This document shows positions 13,136 through 20,251 of a stretch of 20,251 nt of DNA, one piece after another. The translations under genes were made by a program, and so were the position numbers. The stretch spans positions 1 to 20,251 of the forward strand of contig CAINXK010000131.1 of the NCBI GenBank assembly GCA_903854805.1. The letters are read 5' to 3'. The notes beneath the pieces are model-generated. The model saw nothing but the letters and a program-made list of their open reading frames with translations, did no database searches and was not told the DNA's origin. Every line of letters starts with the position of its first letter. Positions within the stretch are counted from its first letter, which is position 1. Source of the DNA: an uncultured Anaerolineae bacterium (lineage in GTDB: Bacteria; Chloroflexota; Anaerolineae; Anaerolineales; Villigracilaceae).

Positions 13136-13597
13136 ATGATACCTTATTTTGAACCGGTGAAGGCCAAAGTTACCCCAACATTCTTTTCGCACATCGGATT
13201 GACATGCAAAGACCCGGCAGCCCAGGAACACTTTTACAGCAAGTATTTCGGCTTTCGGCGCGCGCGCGTGCTCCCATTGGGCGATGACCAGATTGTTTTC
13301 ATTCGGTCGGGTAATTTTTATATCGAGCTCTTTAAGGCCAAGGAACAGTCGCCCCTGGCTGCCCCCAAGGATGATGGTTATCCCTTTGCTGGCATTCGGC
13401 ACATGGCTTTTGAAGTGGAAAGCGTGGAAGCGAAGCTGGCCGAATTGGGCAGTGCTGTCAAGGTCATGCTGGGACCAGCAGATTTTGGCTCTTTCATCCC
13501 CGGTTGGATGGGCGCCTGGGTGGCAGACCCGGAAGGCAATATCATCGAGTTAAACCAGGGTTATGTTGACCAGGCTCTACCGCCAGCCCTGGTCTGA
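13136..13597 (+). CDS. Vicinal-oxygen-chelate (glyoxalase/dioxygenase fold) protein
   Basis: This 153-residue protein fits a two-module beta-alpha-beta-beta-beta VOC domain. The four expected metal ligands are present in order: His19 (FSHIGL), Glu64 (FYIELFK), His89 (GIRHMAFEV) and Glu138 (GNIIELNQ). This is the 2-His/2-Glu pattern of glyoxalase I-like and methylmalonyl-CoA epimerase-like members, as opposed to the His-His-Glu iron site of extradiol dioxygenases. It would act on an alpha-oxo or vicinal-oxygen substrate in the cytoplasm. AAGGA precedes the ATG at a slightly long spacing. It follows the DJ-1 gene by 63 nt, possibly after a weak terminator. Confidence 0.88.
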   Translation: MIPYFEPVKAKVTPTFFSHIGLTCKDPAAQEHFYSKYFGFRRARVLPLGDDQIVFIRSGNFYIELFKAKEQSPLAAPKDDGYPFAGIRHMAFEVESVEAKLAELGSAVKVMLGPADFGSFIPGWMGAWVADPEGNIIELNQGYVDQALPPALV

Positions 13598-13657
13598 TTT
13601 TCTTCCATTGAACACAGCAGGCTGGCAATAGTAAGCTAGCCGGGATAACTTTGAACT

Positions 13658-14413
13658 ATGAGCTCTCATAACCGTGTCGCAACCGTCAATACAGAATCCG
13701 TCCAGCTCGAAAAGGAGCAGGTGGCCCCACGCTCAGGCATTTCCAGGCTGCTAAATGCGGCTACCTTCAACATCTTCAATGCCAAGGGTGCGGCTGATAA
13801 CGTCCGTATGAATGCGATGAGTGATGGGGTTTTTGCAATCGTCATTACCTTGATGGTGTTTGAGGTCAAGATCCCAGATGTTGCCTTGGAACGGGTAGCC
13901 CAGGATCTGGGGCTGGCGCTCTTGAAAATTGTGCCTGAATTTTTCACCGTTTCGCTGGCCTTTGTGATCCTGGGGATCTATTGGGTTGGGCATAACAATG
14001 TGTTTTTACATGTTCTCAAGCACGATCGCTTGATGCTTTGGTTGAATATAGTTTTTCTATTGAGCATGACCTGGGTGCCGTTTTCATCTGCACTGCTGGT
14101 GCGTTATAGTGATGCCCAGGTTTCCACGGTGTTGTACGCATTAAATTTGATCATTGGCGGGGTGCTGCTGGATTTGATCTGGTGGTACGCCACTTTCAAC
14201 CGTCACCTGATGTGTGACACTGTCAAACCGAGCTTGATCCGGTCTTTCCATTCTCGAATATTAACTGGGCCGGCTATATACCTGTTGGCAATTGGCGTCT
14301 CTTTTGTTAGCCTGTTGGCTGCCAAGATTTTATTTGGTATAGCCATCCTGTATTATCTGGTTCCAACCGCACAAGACTTACTTCATCACGAGCAACTTAA
14401 CCCAAACCAATAG
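13658..14413 (+). CDS. TMEM175/DUF1211-family potassium channel-like membrane protein
   Basis: The 251-residue protein has a hydrophilic N-terminus (1-48) and then RMNAMSDGVFAIVITLMVFEVKIP (50-73). This is the family hallmark R-x3-(F)SDGVFAI of TM1, whose Phe is Met here, followed by segments near 95-115, 128-148, 156-178, 205-222 and 224-240. Bacterial TMEM175 proteins form tetrameric K+-leak channels with TM1 lining the pore. The ribosome binding site is poor (CGGGAT, far upstream), and the 60-nt gap contains a GGCTGGC/GCTAGCC hairpin, so expression may be low or separately controlled. Why a channel sits here is unclear; it may simply be a co-located gene. The family call is secure, the physiological role is not. 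Confidence 0.88.
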   Translation: MSSHNRVATVNTESVQLEKEQVAPRSGISRLLNAATFNIFNAKGAADNVRMNAMSDGVFAIVITLMVFEVKIPDVALERVAQDLGLALLKIVPEFFTVSLAFVILGIYWVGHNNVFLHVLKHDRLMLWLNIVFLLSMTWVPFSSALLVRYSDAQVSTVLYALNLIIGGVLLDLIWWYATFNRHLMCDTVKPSLIRSFHSRILTGPAIYLLAIGVSFVSLLAAKILFGIAILYYLVPTAQDLLHHEQLNPNQ

Positions 14414-14453
14414 TCCGCATTAATTTTCGTTGTAACAGTCAGGAGAAAATAGA

Positions 14454-16277
14454 ATGAATAAAATGAATTTCACTTTTTCAGATACATTAGCCGGATACGT
14501 GCAGAGCTATGATCGCAAGACCGATACCTTTAGCTTGAAGACTTCGGATGGCCGGGATTATACTGTCCAACTGAAGCCGAATACCTATGGTTGGATTGCC
14601 AATAACCTGGAAGAAAACCGCACCTGGTGCGACCCGGATATGATCCGTAAGATGTTGGTACCGGGGCGTTACATGTTTTTGTACGGTATTTACTACCCCG
14701 AGAGCAGTGATGTGGCCTGTGAAGTTCAATATGTGATTTACATGGGTGAGAAGGAAACCAGTTTTGGCTTTGAACAGGCCGATTGGTGGGTCAAGCAGAT
14801 CGTTTCGCTGGGCGATTTCTACATCCGGGCCCAGTTTGGACACGGGCCGATCGACTTTAAAGAATACCGTACCATCATCAATTTGGCTGGTGAAAAAGAA
14901 TTGGATAATTTCCGCCAGGAAACCGATACCATCTCGCGCCTGGTGTATGGTATGGCCTCGGCTTACATGATGACCGGTGAAGACCGCTTCTTGGAAGTGG
15001 CTGAAAAAGGCACAAAATACCTACGCGACCACATGCGCTTCTACGATGCGGATGAAAAGGTTGTTTACTGGTACCACGGCATTGACGTGCATGCAAACCA
15101 TGAGGACAAGATTTTTGCTTCTGAATTCGGGGATGACCTGGATGCCATTCCGGCTTACGAACAGATCTATGCCCTGGCCGGACCGATCCAGACCTTCCGT
15201 ATCACCGGTGACCCGGCCATCTTGAAGGATGCCGAAATGACCGTGGATTTATTTGAACGCTTCTACCTGGATAAATCCAATGGCGGCTACTTCTCGCACC
15301 TTGACCCCATCAGCCTGGATCCGCGCAGTGATGCGCTTGGCCCCAACAAAGGCAAGAAGAACTGGAATTCGGTTGGTGACCATGCCCCGGCTTACCTGAT
15401 CAACCTGTACCTGGCGACCGGCGACAAGCGCTACGCTGACTTTTTGGAATACACCTTCGACACAATTGAAGCGCACTTCCCAGACTTCCAGCACAGCCTG
15501 TTTGTGCAGGAAAAGTTCTTTGAAGACTGGTCCTTCGATCAACAGCATATGTGGCAGCAAAACCGCGGCGTGGTGGGGCATAACCTCAAGATCGCCTGGA
15601 ACCTGATGCGTATGAACAGCCTGAAGGAAAAGGATAAATACGTGGCGCTGGCGCGCAAGATTGCGGAAGAAATGCCCAAGGTGGGCATGGATACCCAGCG
15701 CGCTGGTTGGTACGATGTAATGGAACGTGTTAAGTATGGCACCCAGGAATGGAATCGCTTTGCCTTCCACGATCGCAAAGCCTGGTGGCAGCAAGAACAG
15801 GGCATCCTGGCTTACCTGATTCTGAACGGCACCCTGGGCGATGATGAATATCTTAAAATCGCGCGCGAGTCTGAGGCCTTCTACAACGCCTATCACCTGG
15901 ATCACGATGATGGCGGCGTGTATTTCAACGTTCTGGCGAATGGCCTGCCTTACTTGCTGGGCACCGAGCGCTTCAAGGGCAGCCATTCGATGAGTTTTTA
16001 TCACTCGTCCGAATTGTGCTACCTCTCGGCGGTCTATAACAACCTTTTGATCCACAAACAGCCGATGGATCTGTACTTCAAGCCCCAGCCGGGCGCCTTC
16101 CCTCGCAATATCCTGCGGGTTTCGCCGGATATCCTGCCCGATGGAAAGGTGAGCATCAGCAATGTCTGGATCGATGATCAACCTTATGATAACTTCGATG
16201 CTGGGCGTCTGACCGTCAAGCTGCCAGAGACCAAAGCACAGGTGCGCGTCAAGGTGCGCCTGGTTGCAGTGGACTAA
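14454..16277 (+). CDS. AGE-family (N-acylglucosamine 2-epimerase fold) protein with extra N- and C-terminal domains
   Basis: The 607-residue protein has a central alpha/alpha toroid, about residues 120-530, with repeated helix pairs such as RLVYGMASAYMMTGEDRFLE, DHAPAYLINLYLATGDKRYA, GVVGHNLKIAWNLMR (His376) and WWQQEQGILAYLIL, then SMSFYHSSELCYLSAVYN (His517). These match the blocks of N-acylglucosamine 2-epimerases and cellobiose 2-epimerases, with the two histidines at plausible catalytic positions. The usual GHxxE is GHNLK here, so a conserved Glu is replaced by Lys. The N-terminal 100 residues (SGYVQSYDRKTDTFSLKTSDGR region, beta-rich) and about 80 C-terminal residues are not part of known AGE enzymes; at 607 it exceeds the common 390-420. 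It may bind or convert a sugar or glycan. It is 41 nt upstream of a STAS gene and near GlgX, which supports a carbohydrate role. AGGAG precedes the start. Confidence 0.8.
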   Translation: MNKMNFTFSDTLAGYVQSYDRKTDTFSLKTSDGRDYTVQLKPNTYGWIANNLEENRTWCDPDMIRKMLVPGRYMFLYGIYYPESSDVACEVQYVIYMGEKETSFGFEQADWWVKQIVSLGDFYIRAQFGHGPIDFKEYRTIINLAGEKELDNFRQETDTISRLVYGMASAYMMTGEDRFLEVAEKGTKYLRDHMRFYDADEKVVYWYHGIDVHANHEDKIFASEFGDDLDAIPAYEQIYALAGPIQTFRITGDPAILKDAEMTVDLFERFYLDKSNGGYFSHLDPISLDPRSDALGPNKGKKNWNSVGDHAPAYLINLYLATGDKRYADFLEYTFDTIEAHFPDFQHSLFVQEKFFEDWSFDQQHMWQQNRGVVGHNLKIAWNLMRMNSLKEKDKYVALARKIAEEMPKVGMDTQRAGWYDVMERVKYGTQEWNRFAFHDRKAWWQQEQGILAYLILNGTLGDDEYLKIARESEAFYNAYHLDHDDGGVYFNVLANGLPYLLGTERFKGSHSMSFYHSSELCYLSAVYNNLLIHKQPMDLYFKPQPGAFPRNILRVSPDILPDGKVSISNVWIDDQPYDNFDAGRLTVKLPETKAQVRVKVRLVAVD

Positions 16278-16318
16278 CTCAATTTGAATACTGAATCTGG
16301 TCGGCGAGGAATGCTCTT

Positions 16319-16675
16319 ATGATTGAAGTAAATATTGAAACGCTCAAATTCCCAGCGGGAAGCGCGGCAGAAGTTAGCGTGATCAGGGTGATCGGCGAAA
16401 TTGATGCCACCAACGCAGCGATTGTGCAGCAAAAGGTGCTGCCATTATCTGTGCCTGGCTGCCAGATCTTACTGGTGCTTGCAGATGTGGTGTACATGTC
16501 CAGCGCTGGTCTGCGCATGCTACTTTCACTCTATCGCCAGACCTCAGCCAAGCAAGGCAAGATCGTGCTGGTTGGGTTATCCGAAGAGTTGAAGGACACC
16601 ATGGCCATGACCGGTTTCCTGGGGTACTTTACCGTGCAGGATACGGTCGAGAACGGCATGCAGACTTTCTCTTAA
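16319..16675 (+). CDS. STAS-domain anti-anti-sigma factor (SpoIIAA/RsbV-like)
   Basis: This 118-residue single STAS domain starts after GAGGA. Strand-helix order fits: VSVIRVIGEIDATNAAIVQQ, then CQILLVLADVVYMSSAGLRMLLSLYR, in which Ser62 of MSSAGLR is in the place of the phosphorylated Ser58 of SpoIIAA, and a final MAMTGFLGYFTVQDTVENGM. Such proteins, when not phosphorylated, sequester an RsbW/SpoIIAB-type kinase and free a sigma factor or other target. The gene lies between the AGE protein and GlgX with only 17 nt to the latter, so it is almost certainly co-transcribed with the glucan genes. It is similar to, but not very close to, the second STAS gene at 18977. Confidence 0.9.
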   Translation: MIEVNIETLKFPAGSAAEVSVIRVIGEIDATNAAIVQQKVLPLSVPGCQILLVLADVVYMSSAGLRMLLSLYRQTSAKQGKIVLVGLSEELKDTMAMTGFLGYFTVQDTVENGMQTFS

Positions 16676-16692
16676 AAATAGGCAGGTTCTCA

Positions 16693-18876
16693 ATGGATTT
16701 GATGGAACGAATCGATACTTACGCTACACATAACTTCAAAGAATTTGGCCTGCGCCCGGGACGACCCTATCCGTTTGGGGCAACCCCCGTTCCGGGTGGT
16801 GTCAACTTTTCGATTTTCTCGCGGCATGCCGATTATTGCGTGCTGGTGCTTTTTCAGAAGGGTGAGCCAGCTCCGTTTGCAGAAATACCTTTTCGGGGTA
16901 TGTTTACGCGCCCTGGCAGCGGCGAGCCGTTTTGGGGCGATTTTCGGATTGGCAATGTCTTTTCGATGGTCGTTTTTAATCTGAATTATGAAGAGATTGA
17001 ATACGGTTTCCGCATGGGCGCGCCTTATGCCAAGGTGGAACGCGGCAAACCAGGTTTTCAGCGTTTTGATGCTCACCAGATTCTACTGGACCCGTACGCG
17101 CGCGCGATTGGCGGACGTGATACCTGGGCGCAGACGCCCGACTGGTCGAATATCTTTCAACATCGCGGGCGGATCGTCTACGATGATTTTGACTGGGAGT
17201 CAGATCGACCGCTTGAAATTCCGATCGAAGACCTGGTAGTATATGAAGCGCATGTGCGTGGTTTCACGCGCGATCCATCTTCAGGCGTCAAGCATGCCGG
17301 CACTTTTGCGGGTTTGCGCGACAAAATTCCATATCTCAAAGAATTGGGCATTAACTCGCTGGAGCTGATGCCAGTTTACGAGTTTGACGAGTTGGAAGGT
17401 GTTCACAACCACCCTGAGACCGGTGAGATGCTGGTCAACTATTGGGGTTACAGCACGGTTGGTTTCTTTGCGCCTAAGGCCGCGTATGCTGCCACAGGCA
17501 AGATTAAAGATGGCACCATGATCGTGGATGAATTCAAGACCCTGATCAAGGATTTGCACAGCAACGGCATCGAAGTGATGCTGGATGTGGTCTTCAATCA
17601 TACCGCCGAAGGCAATGAGTATGGCCCGACGATCTCGTTTCGAGGGATTGATAACGTCACCTATTACATGTTGACGCAAGAGGGCTACTATTTCAACTTT
17701 AGCGGCACCGGCAACACTCTGAACTGTAACAACCCGGTGGTGCGCGGCATGGTGCTGGACTGCCTGCGCTATTGGGCTTCGGAATATCACATCGACGGCT
17801 TCCGTTTTGACCTGGCGGCCATTCTGGGGCGCGACCAATCGGGCGCACCCATGTTAAACCCGCCATTGTTGGAAGCCCTGGCCAATGACCCGGTCCTGGC
17901 GAAATGCAAGTTGATCGCTGAGGCCTGGGACGCGGGTGGTTTGTACCAGGTGGGTTCCTTCCCAGCCTTTGGGCGCTGGGGCGAGTGGAATGGAAAATAT
18001 CGGGATACCCTGCGGCGCTGGATTAAGGGTGATTCTGGGTTGGTGCCAGACCTGGCGCTGCGGTTGCAAGGCTCGCCTGATCTGTATGCCAGCCGTGGCC
18101 CAACAGCCTCGATCAATTTTATTACCTGCCATGATGGCTTTACGCTGATGGATATGGTTTCATACGACCAAAAGCACAATGAATCAAATGGCGAAAATAA
18201 TAACGACGGCGCCAACGATAACAACAGCTGGAACAGCGGCTGGGAGGGTGAGACTGATGACCCTCAGATCAACACGCTGCGCGCCAGGCAGATCAAGAAT
18301 GCGATTGCGCTGCTGATGGTCAGCCAGGGTGTGCCCATGATGTTAATGGGCGATGAAGTTGGCCAGACACAGCGCGGTAATAATAATATGTACTGCCATG
18401 ATACTGAACAGAGCTGGATGAATTGGGACTTGCTGAAAAAAAATCCTGCTCTATTCCGCTTCTTTCAAGATTGCATCGCCTTCCGCAAGGAACACCCGGT
18501 CTTCCATAACCGTTGGCATTTGCGCCATCAGGATTATGTGGGCAGTGGGTTCCCCGATATTTCGTGGCATGGATCCAGAGCCTGGCACCCGGATTGGTCT
18601 CAAGATAGCCGTTTGCTGGCCTTTATGTTGGACGGCAAACATGCCAAGGGCGGCGAGAGCCCGGATGACAGTATTTATGTCGTCACCAATACGCATTGGG
18701 ATGGCCTGGGCGTGGAACTGCCGCGCAGCCCAGAGGGCTGCCAGTGGCATGTCTTTGCCAATACTGGCGCCAACACCCCGGAAGATGTCTGGGAATCTGG
18801 CAGCGAACCCGTGCTAAGTAACCAGACTCATTTGTTTGTGGGCCCCAGATCAGTGATCATTTTGTTGGCAAAGTAG
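16693..18876 (+). CDS. glgX: Glycogen debranching enzyme / isoamylase-type (GH13_11)
   Basis: The 727-residue protein matches the GlgX/TreX/isoamylase family in length and layout. An N-terminal CBM48 domain (about 20-130, GATPVPGGVNFSIFSRHAD) is followed by the GH13 barrel with YEAHVRGFT, LMPVYEFDE, MLDVVFNHTAEG, DGFRFDLAAILGR (nucleophile Asp373), KLIAEAWDAGG (acid/base Glu410) and FITCHDGFTLMDMVSY (transition-state Asp481). All three catalytic residues are present. It hydrolyses alpha-1,6 branches of glycogen or limit dextrin in the cytoplasm. The C-terminal beta domain ends at 727 with DGKHAKGGESPDDSIYVV. Its start lies 17 nt after the STAS gene with an AGG-type site. The distinction between GlgX, TreX and isoamylase is less certain than the family. 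Confidence 0.93.
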   Translation: MDLMERIDTYATHNFKEFGLRPGRPYPFGATPVPGGVNFSIFSRHADYCVLVLFQKGEPAPFAEIPFRGMFTRPGSGEPFWGDFRIGNVFSMVVFNLNYEEIEYGFRMGAPYAKVERGKPGFQRFDAHQILLDPYARAIGGRDTWAQTPDWSNIFQHRGRIVYDDFDWESDRPLEIPIEDLVVYEAHVRGFTRDPSSGVKHAGTFAGLRDKIPYLKELGINSLELMPVYEFDELEGVHNHPETGEMLVNYWGYSTVGFFAPKAAYAATGKIKDGTMIVDEFKTLIKDLHSNGIEVMLDVVFNHTAEGNEYGPTISFRGIDNVTYYMLTQEGYYFNFSGTGNTLNCNNPVVRGMVLDCLRYWASEYHIDGFRFDLAAILGRDQSGAPMLNPPLLEALANDPVLAKCKLIAEAWDAGGLYQVGSFPAFGRWGEWNGKYRDTLRRWIKGDSGLVPDLALRLQGSPDLYASRGPTASINFITCHDGFTLMDMVSYDQKHNESNGENNNDGANDNNSWNSGWEGETDDPQINTLRARQIKNAIALLMVSQGVPMMLMGDEVGQTQRGNNNMYCHDTEQSWMNWDLLKKNPALFRFFQDCIAFRKEHPVFHNRWHLRHQDYVGSGFPDISWHGSRAWHPDWSQDSRLLAFMLDGKHAKGGESPDDSIYVVTNTHWDGLGVELPRSPEGCQWHVFANTGANTPEDVWESGSEPVLSNQTHLFVGPRSVIILLAK

Positions 18877-18901
18877 TCTGGATTTCCGATTTCAATTTTT
18901 G

Positions 18902-18932
18902 CTGGTTCAGCGCAAGATCAAGCCGGAACCAG
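18902..18932. repeat. Inverted repeat CTGGTTC/GAACCAG after glgX
   Basis: A perfect 7-bp inverted repeat with a 17-nt spacer lies in the 100-nt gap between glgX and the second STAS gene. It has no U-tract on the plus strand and is not a standard terminator. It might be an operator or a processing site dividing the glucan genes from the sigma-control genes. No clear promoter is seen in this gap. Confidence 0.4.
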
Positions 18933-18976
18933 ACCAGAAATATTATCAACGTGAAAAAACTTAAGGAGCATAAAAT

Positions 18977-19315
18977 ATGGCATTCAAATCTGTTTTCGAA
19001 ATTGTCAATGGTGTCGCAAAAATCACCCTGTCTGGTGAATTAGACGCTGCGGCCGCACCTGCCTTCCGTACCGATATTGAAAAAGCCGCGTCTGCCAAGG
19101 TTAAGGCAGTGGCGCTGTTAATGAAGGATCTGGAATATATGGCCAGCGCAGGACTGCGGGCCCTGGTTTTTGCCAAACAAAAAATGGGCACCCAGGTTGA
19201 TATTTACATGATCGGCCTCCAGGAAAACGTGTTGGAAACGATTACCATGACAGGTTTTCAGAACAGCGTCACCTTCCTGGATAGTTACGATGCAGCCAAG
19301 ATTGAGGGCGCCTAG
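18977..19315 (+). CDS. STAS-domain anti-anti-sigma factor (RsbV-like)
   Basis: This 112-residue protein has the typical STAS sequence: NGVAKITLSGELDAAAAPAF, VKAVALLMKDLEYMASAGLR with Ser57 as the likely phosphorylation site, and a DIYMIGLQENVLETITMTGF strand-helix. AAGGAG precedes the start. It is 27 nt upstream of the RsbW-like gene, the classical antagonist-plus-kinase pair. The two form a partner-switch module: the kinase phosphorylates Ser57, and a PP2C phosphatase would reverse it. The EYMASAGLRALV block resembles that of the STAS protein at 16319, so both may be substrates of the same kinase. Confidence 0.92.
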   Translation: MAFKSVFEIVNGVAKITLSGELDAAAAPAFRTDIEKAASAKVKAVALLMKDLEYMASAGLRALVFAKQKMGTQVDIYMIGLQENVLETITMTGFQNSVTFLDSYDAAKIEGA

Positions 19316-19342
19316 TTTTTGTTTCTTTAGGCCCAGACATCC

Positions 19343-19765
19343 ATGCAACCATTACTTGTATCCGGAAATTTGGATTCCTTAAGCGCCATTGGACATTTTG
19401 TGACTGCGGCTGCCGAACAGGCCGGTTTGGACAAAAAAAAGGCCTATCGGCTGCGACTGGCAGTAGATGAAATTGCGACAAACATTATTGTGCATGGTTA
19501 TGATGAAGCCGGACAGTCGGGTGATGTGCTGGTGATTGCAGAGGTGGATACGGATGCTCTGACTATCATCCTTGAAGATACCTCCCCGCCTTTCGATCCG
19601 CGCAACCTGGGTCGTCCAGATCATATTGATAAGCCTGTGGAAGAACGTCCAATCGGCGGTCTGGGAATATATCTGACGCTTGAAAATGTGGATAAATTTG
19701 ATTACGAATTTGTTAATAACCACAATCGCAACGTCTTTGTGGTGAACCGGCCAAAGGTGGAATAA
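19343..19765 (+). CDS. RsbW/SpoIIAB-like anti-sigma factor and serine kinase (HATPase_c)
   Basis: The 140-residue protein has a GHKL ATPase domain. The N-box LAVDEIATNIIVHGY has Glu43 and Asn47, the G1 region is ILEDTSPPFDP with Asp79, and the G2-like GGLGIYL is at 105-111. These bind ATP-Mg. Such proteins bind a sigma factor or another target and phosphorylate a STAS partner. There is no obvious ribosome binding site next to the ATG at 19343, but the frame and the first residues (QPLLVSGNLDSLSAIGHFV) match family N-termini. It is placed directly after a STAS gene, supporting a partner-switch pair. No sigma-factor gene is present in the window, so the regulated partner is unknown and may not be a sigma factor. 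Confidence 0.92.
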   Translation: MQPLLVSGNLDSLSAIGHFVTAAAEQAGLDKKKAYRLRLAVDEIATNIIVHGYDEAGQSGDVLVIAEVDTDALTIILEDTSPPFDPRNLGRPDHIDKPVEERPIGGLGIYLTLENVDKFDYEFVNNHNRNVFVVNRPKVE

Positions 19766-19847
19766 CACTGGCGGATAGATCGGGAATAGTTCGAACGGTC
19801 AGTTTGATAGACCTGTAGATTGGAAAGTATGGATAGGAGCTGGCCTC

Positions 19848-20251
19848 ATGGCGAATGAAAAAGAGAAGCTGTTGATCATTTCGGGCAGCGAAACTGATAA
19901 GGGTTATTTGGCACACTGTCTGGAAGAAGCTGGTTATGCAGTTTTGGTTGCCAATGATGGAGATGCGGGGTTCGAAATGATGCAATCGCAGAAGCCTGAG
20001 GTTTTGCTGCTGGATATGCATACTCCGGGCCTGGTTGCCGCTGAATTCGTGCAGAAGGTTTCTGCAGACGAGCTGATGCGGATTATTCCGATCATTTTAT
20101 TGGCGGCACGGCGAGATATCAAGACCATCGAGCAGTGTCTTAGCCTGGGAGCAGATGATTACCTGGTGAGACCCTATTCTCCGACCCTGTTAAAGGCCCA
20201 GGTGCGAGAATTTATGGAGATCCGCAAGCGCAGACTGCAGGAACGCGAAGA
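19848..20251 (+). CDS. Degenerate receiver-domain protein, N-terminal part (runs off window)
   Basis: From ATG 19848, after AGGAG, the frame stays open to the window end (134 codons). It has the alpha/beta order of a CheY-like receiver: KLLIISGSETDKGYLAHCLEE, VLVANDGDAGFEMM, PEVLLLDMHTPG with Asp56 as the phosphoacceptor site, PIILLAARRD, and GADDYLVRPYSP. However, the acidic pair near residues 12-13 is Ser-Gly, the switch Thr/Ser is Ala86 and the conserved Lys is Arg108. So it may not be phosphorylated in the normal way. A charged helix (REFMEIRKRRLQERE) begins as the window ends, typical of a linker to an effector such as a SpoIIE/PP2C phosphatase. Given the STAS and RsbW neighbours, a PP2C phosphatase is the likeliest effector, but it cannot be seen. 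Confidence 0.8.
   Translation, partial: MANEKEKLLIISGSETDKGYLAHCLEEAGYAVLVANDGDAGFEMMQSQKPEVLLLDMHTPGLVAAEFVQKVSADELMRIIPIILLAARRDIKTIEQCLSLGADDYLVRPYSPTLLKAQVREFMEIRKRRLQERE

Noticed and set aside
12551..13402. Minus-strand open frame of 283 codons across two plus-strand genes
   Set aside because: It crosses the intergenic gap and is antisense to both the PfpI-like and VOC proteins, each with intact motifs.
1417..14413. Classical polyketide biosynthetic cluster
   Set aside because: No ketosynthase, acyl carrier protein or acyltransferase is seen in the window, so SnoaL homology alone does not support it.
15249..16181. Minus-strand open frame of 310 codons opposite the AGE gene
   Set aside because: The plus strand carries a continuous 607-residue protein with family motifs and a ribosome binding site; the opposite frame has only shadow composition.
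18902..18932. Intrinsic terminator after glgX
   Set aside because: The inverted repeat has a 17-nt loop and no following U-tract, so it is listed only as a repeat.

Overview
The window looks like bacterial chromosomal DNA of moderate G+C, with compact genes, strong GGAG-type ribosome binding sites and AT-rich intergenic stretches. The gene content (an FHA-domain protein, a TMEM175-type channel, many SnoaL/NTF2-like proteins, STAS/anti-sigma partner-switch genes and glycogen-type carbohydrate enzymes) would suit a Chloroflexota (Anaerolineae-like) genome. That assignment is an inference from content only; the window has no rRNA, tRNA or marker gene to fix it.

Layout. (1) Positions 1-1216 carry two minus-strand genes. 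One is the N-terminal part of a secreted protein (1-224), preceded by a long leader that contains a convincing c-di-GMP-I (GEMM) type aptamer (about 333-440), an intrinsic terminator between aptamer and gene (269-307) and an extended -10 promoter (523-530). The other is a small stand-alone CBM48-like glycogen-binding protein (875-1216) with its own terminator (707-737). The intervening DNA is unusually rich in inverted and direct repeats. (2) From a promoter near 1326-1354 onward every gene is on the plus strand to the end of the window. Positions 1417-14413 hold a DJ-1/PfpI protein, a ThDP-dependent benzoylformate-decarboxylase-like enzyme, then nine consecutive or nearly consecutive SnoaL/NTF2-fold proteins carrying twelve such domains. 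A tautomerase interrupts the run, and one member is an FHA-SnoaL-SnoaL fusion. They are followed by a GMC flavoprotein oxidoreductase, a second DJ-1/PfpI protein, a VOC/glyoxalase-fold protein and a TMEM175-like channel. (3) Positions 14454-18876 hold an AGE-family (N-acylglucosamine 2-epimerase fold) protein, a STAS anti-anti-sigma protein and a GlgX-type glycogen debranching enzyme. (4) Positions 18977-20251 hold a second STAS protein, an RsbW-like anti-sigma/HATPase protein and the start of a protein with a degenerate receiver domain.

How it may work together. The SnoaL-rich stretch is the most unusual part. Its close spacing, a 2-nt junction between the last didomain SnoaL gene and the GMC gene, and paralogy between members suggest a cluster grown by tandem duplication and built around a ThDP 2-oxoacid enzyme, a flavin alcohol oxidoreductase, a tautomerase, a VOC protein and two DJ-1 proteins. 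A pathway acting on an oxo-acid, reactive carbonyl or polyketide-like compound is plausible, but the sequence does not identify a substrate. The FHA fusion hints that part of the system answers to Ser/Thr phosphorylation. The downstream STAS and anti-sigma genes, interleaved with glucan enzymes, point to partner-switch control of carbohydrate storage or stress functions. The c-di-GMP-like riboswitch and the CBM48 gene at the left edge are divergent and need not belong to the same system.
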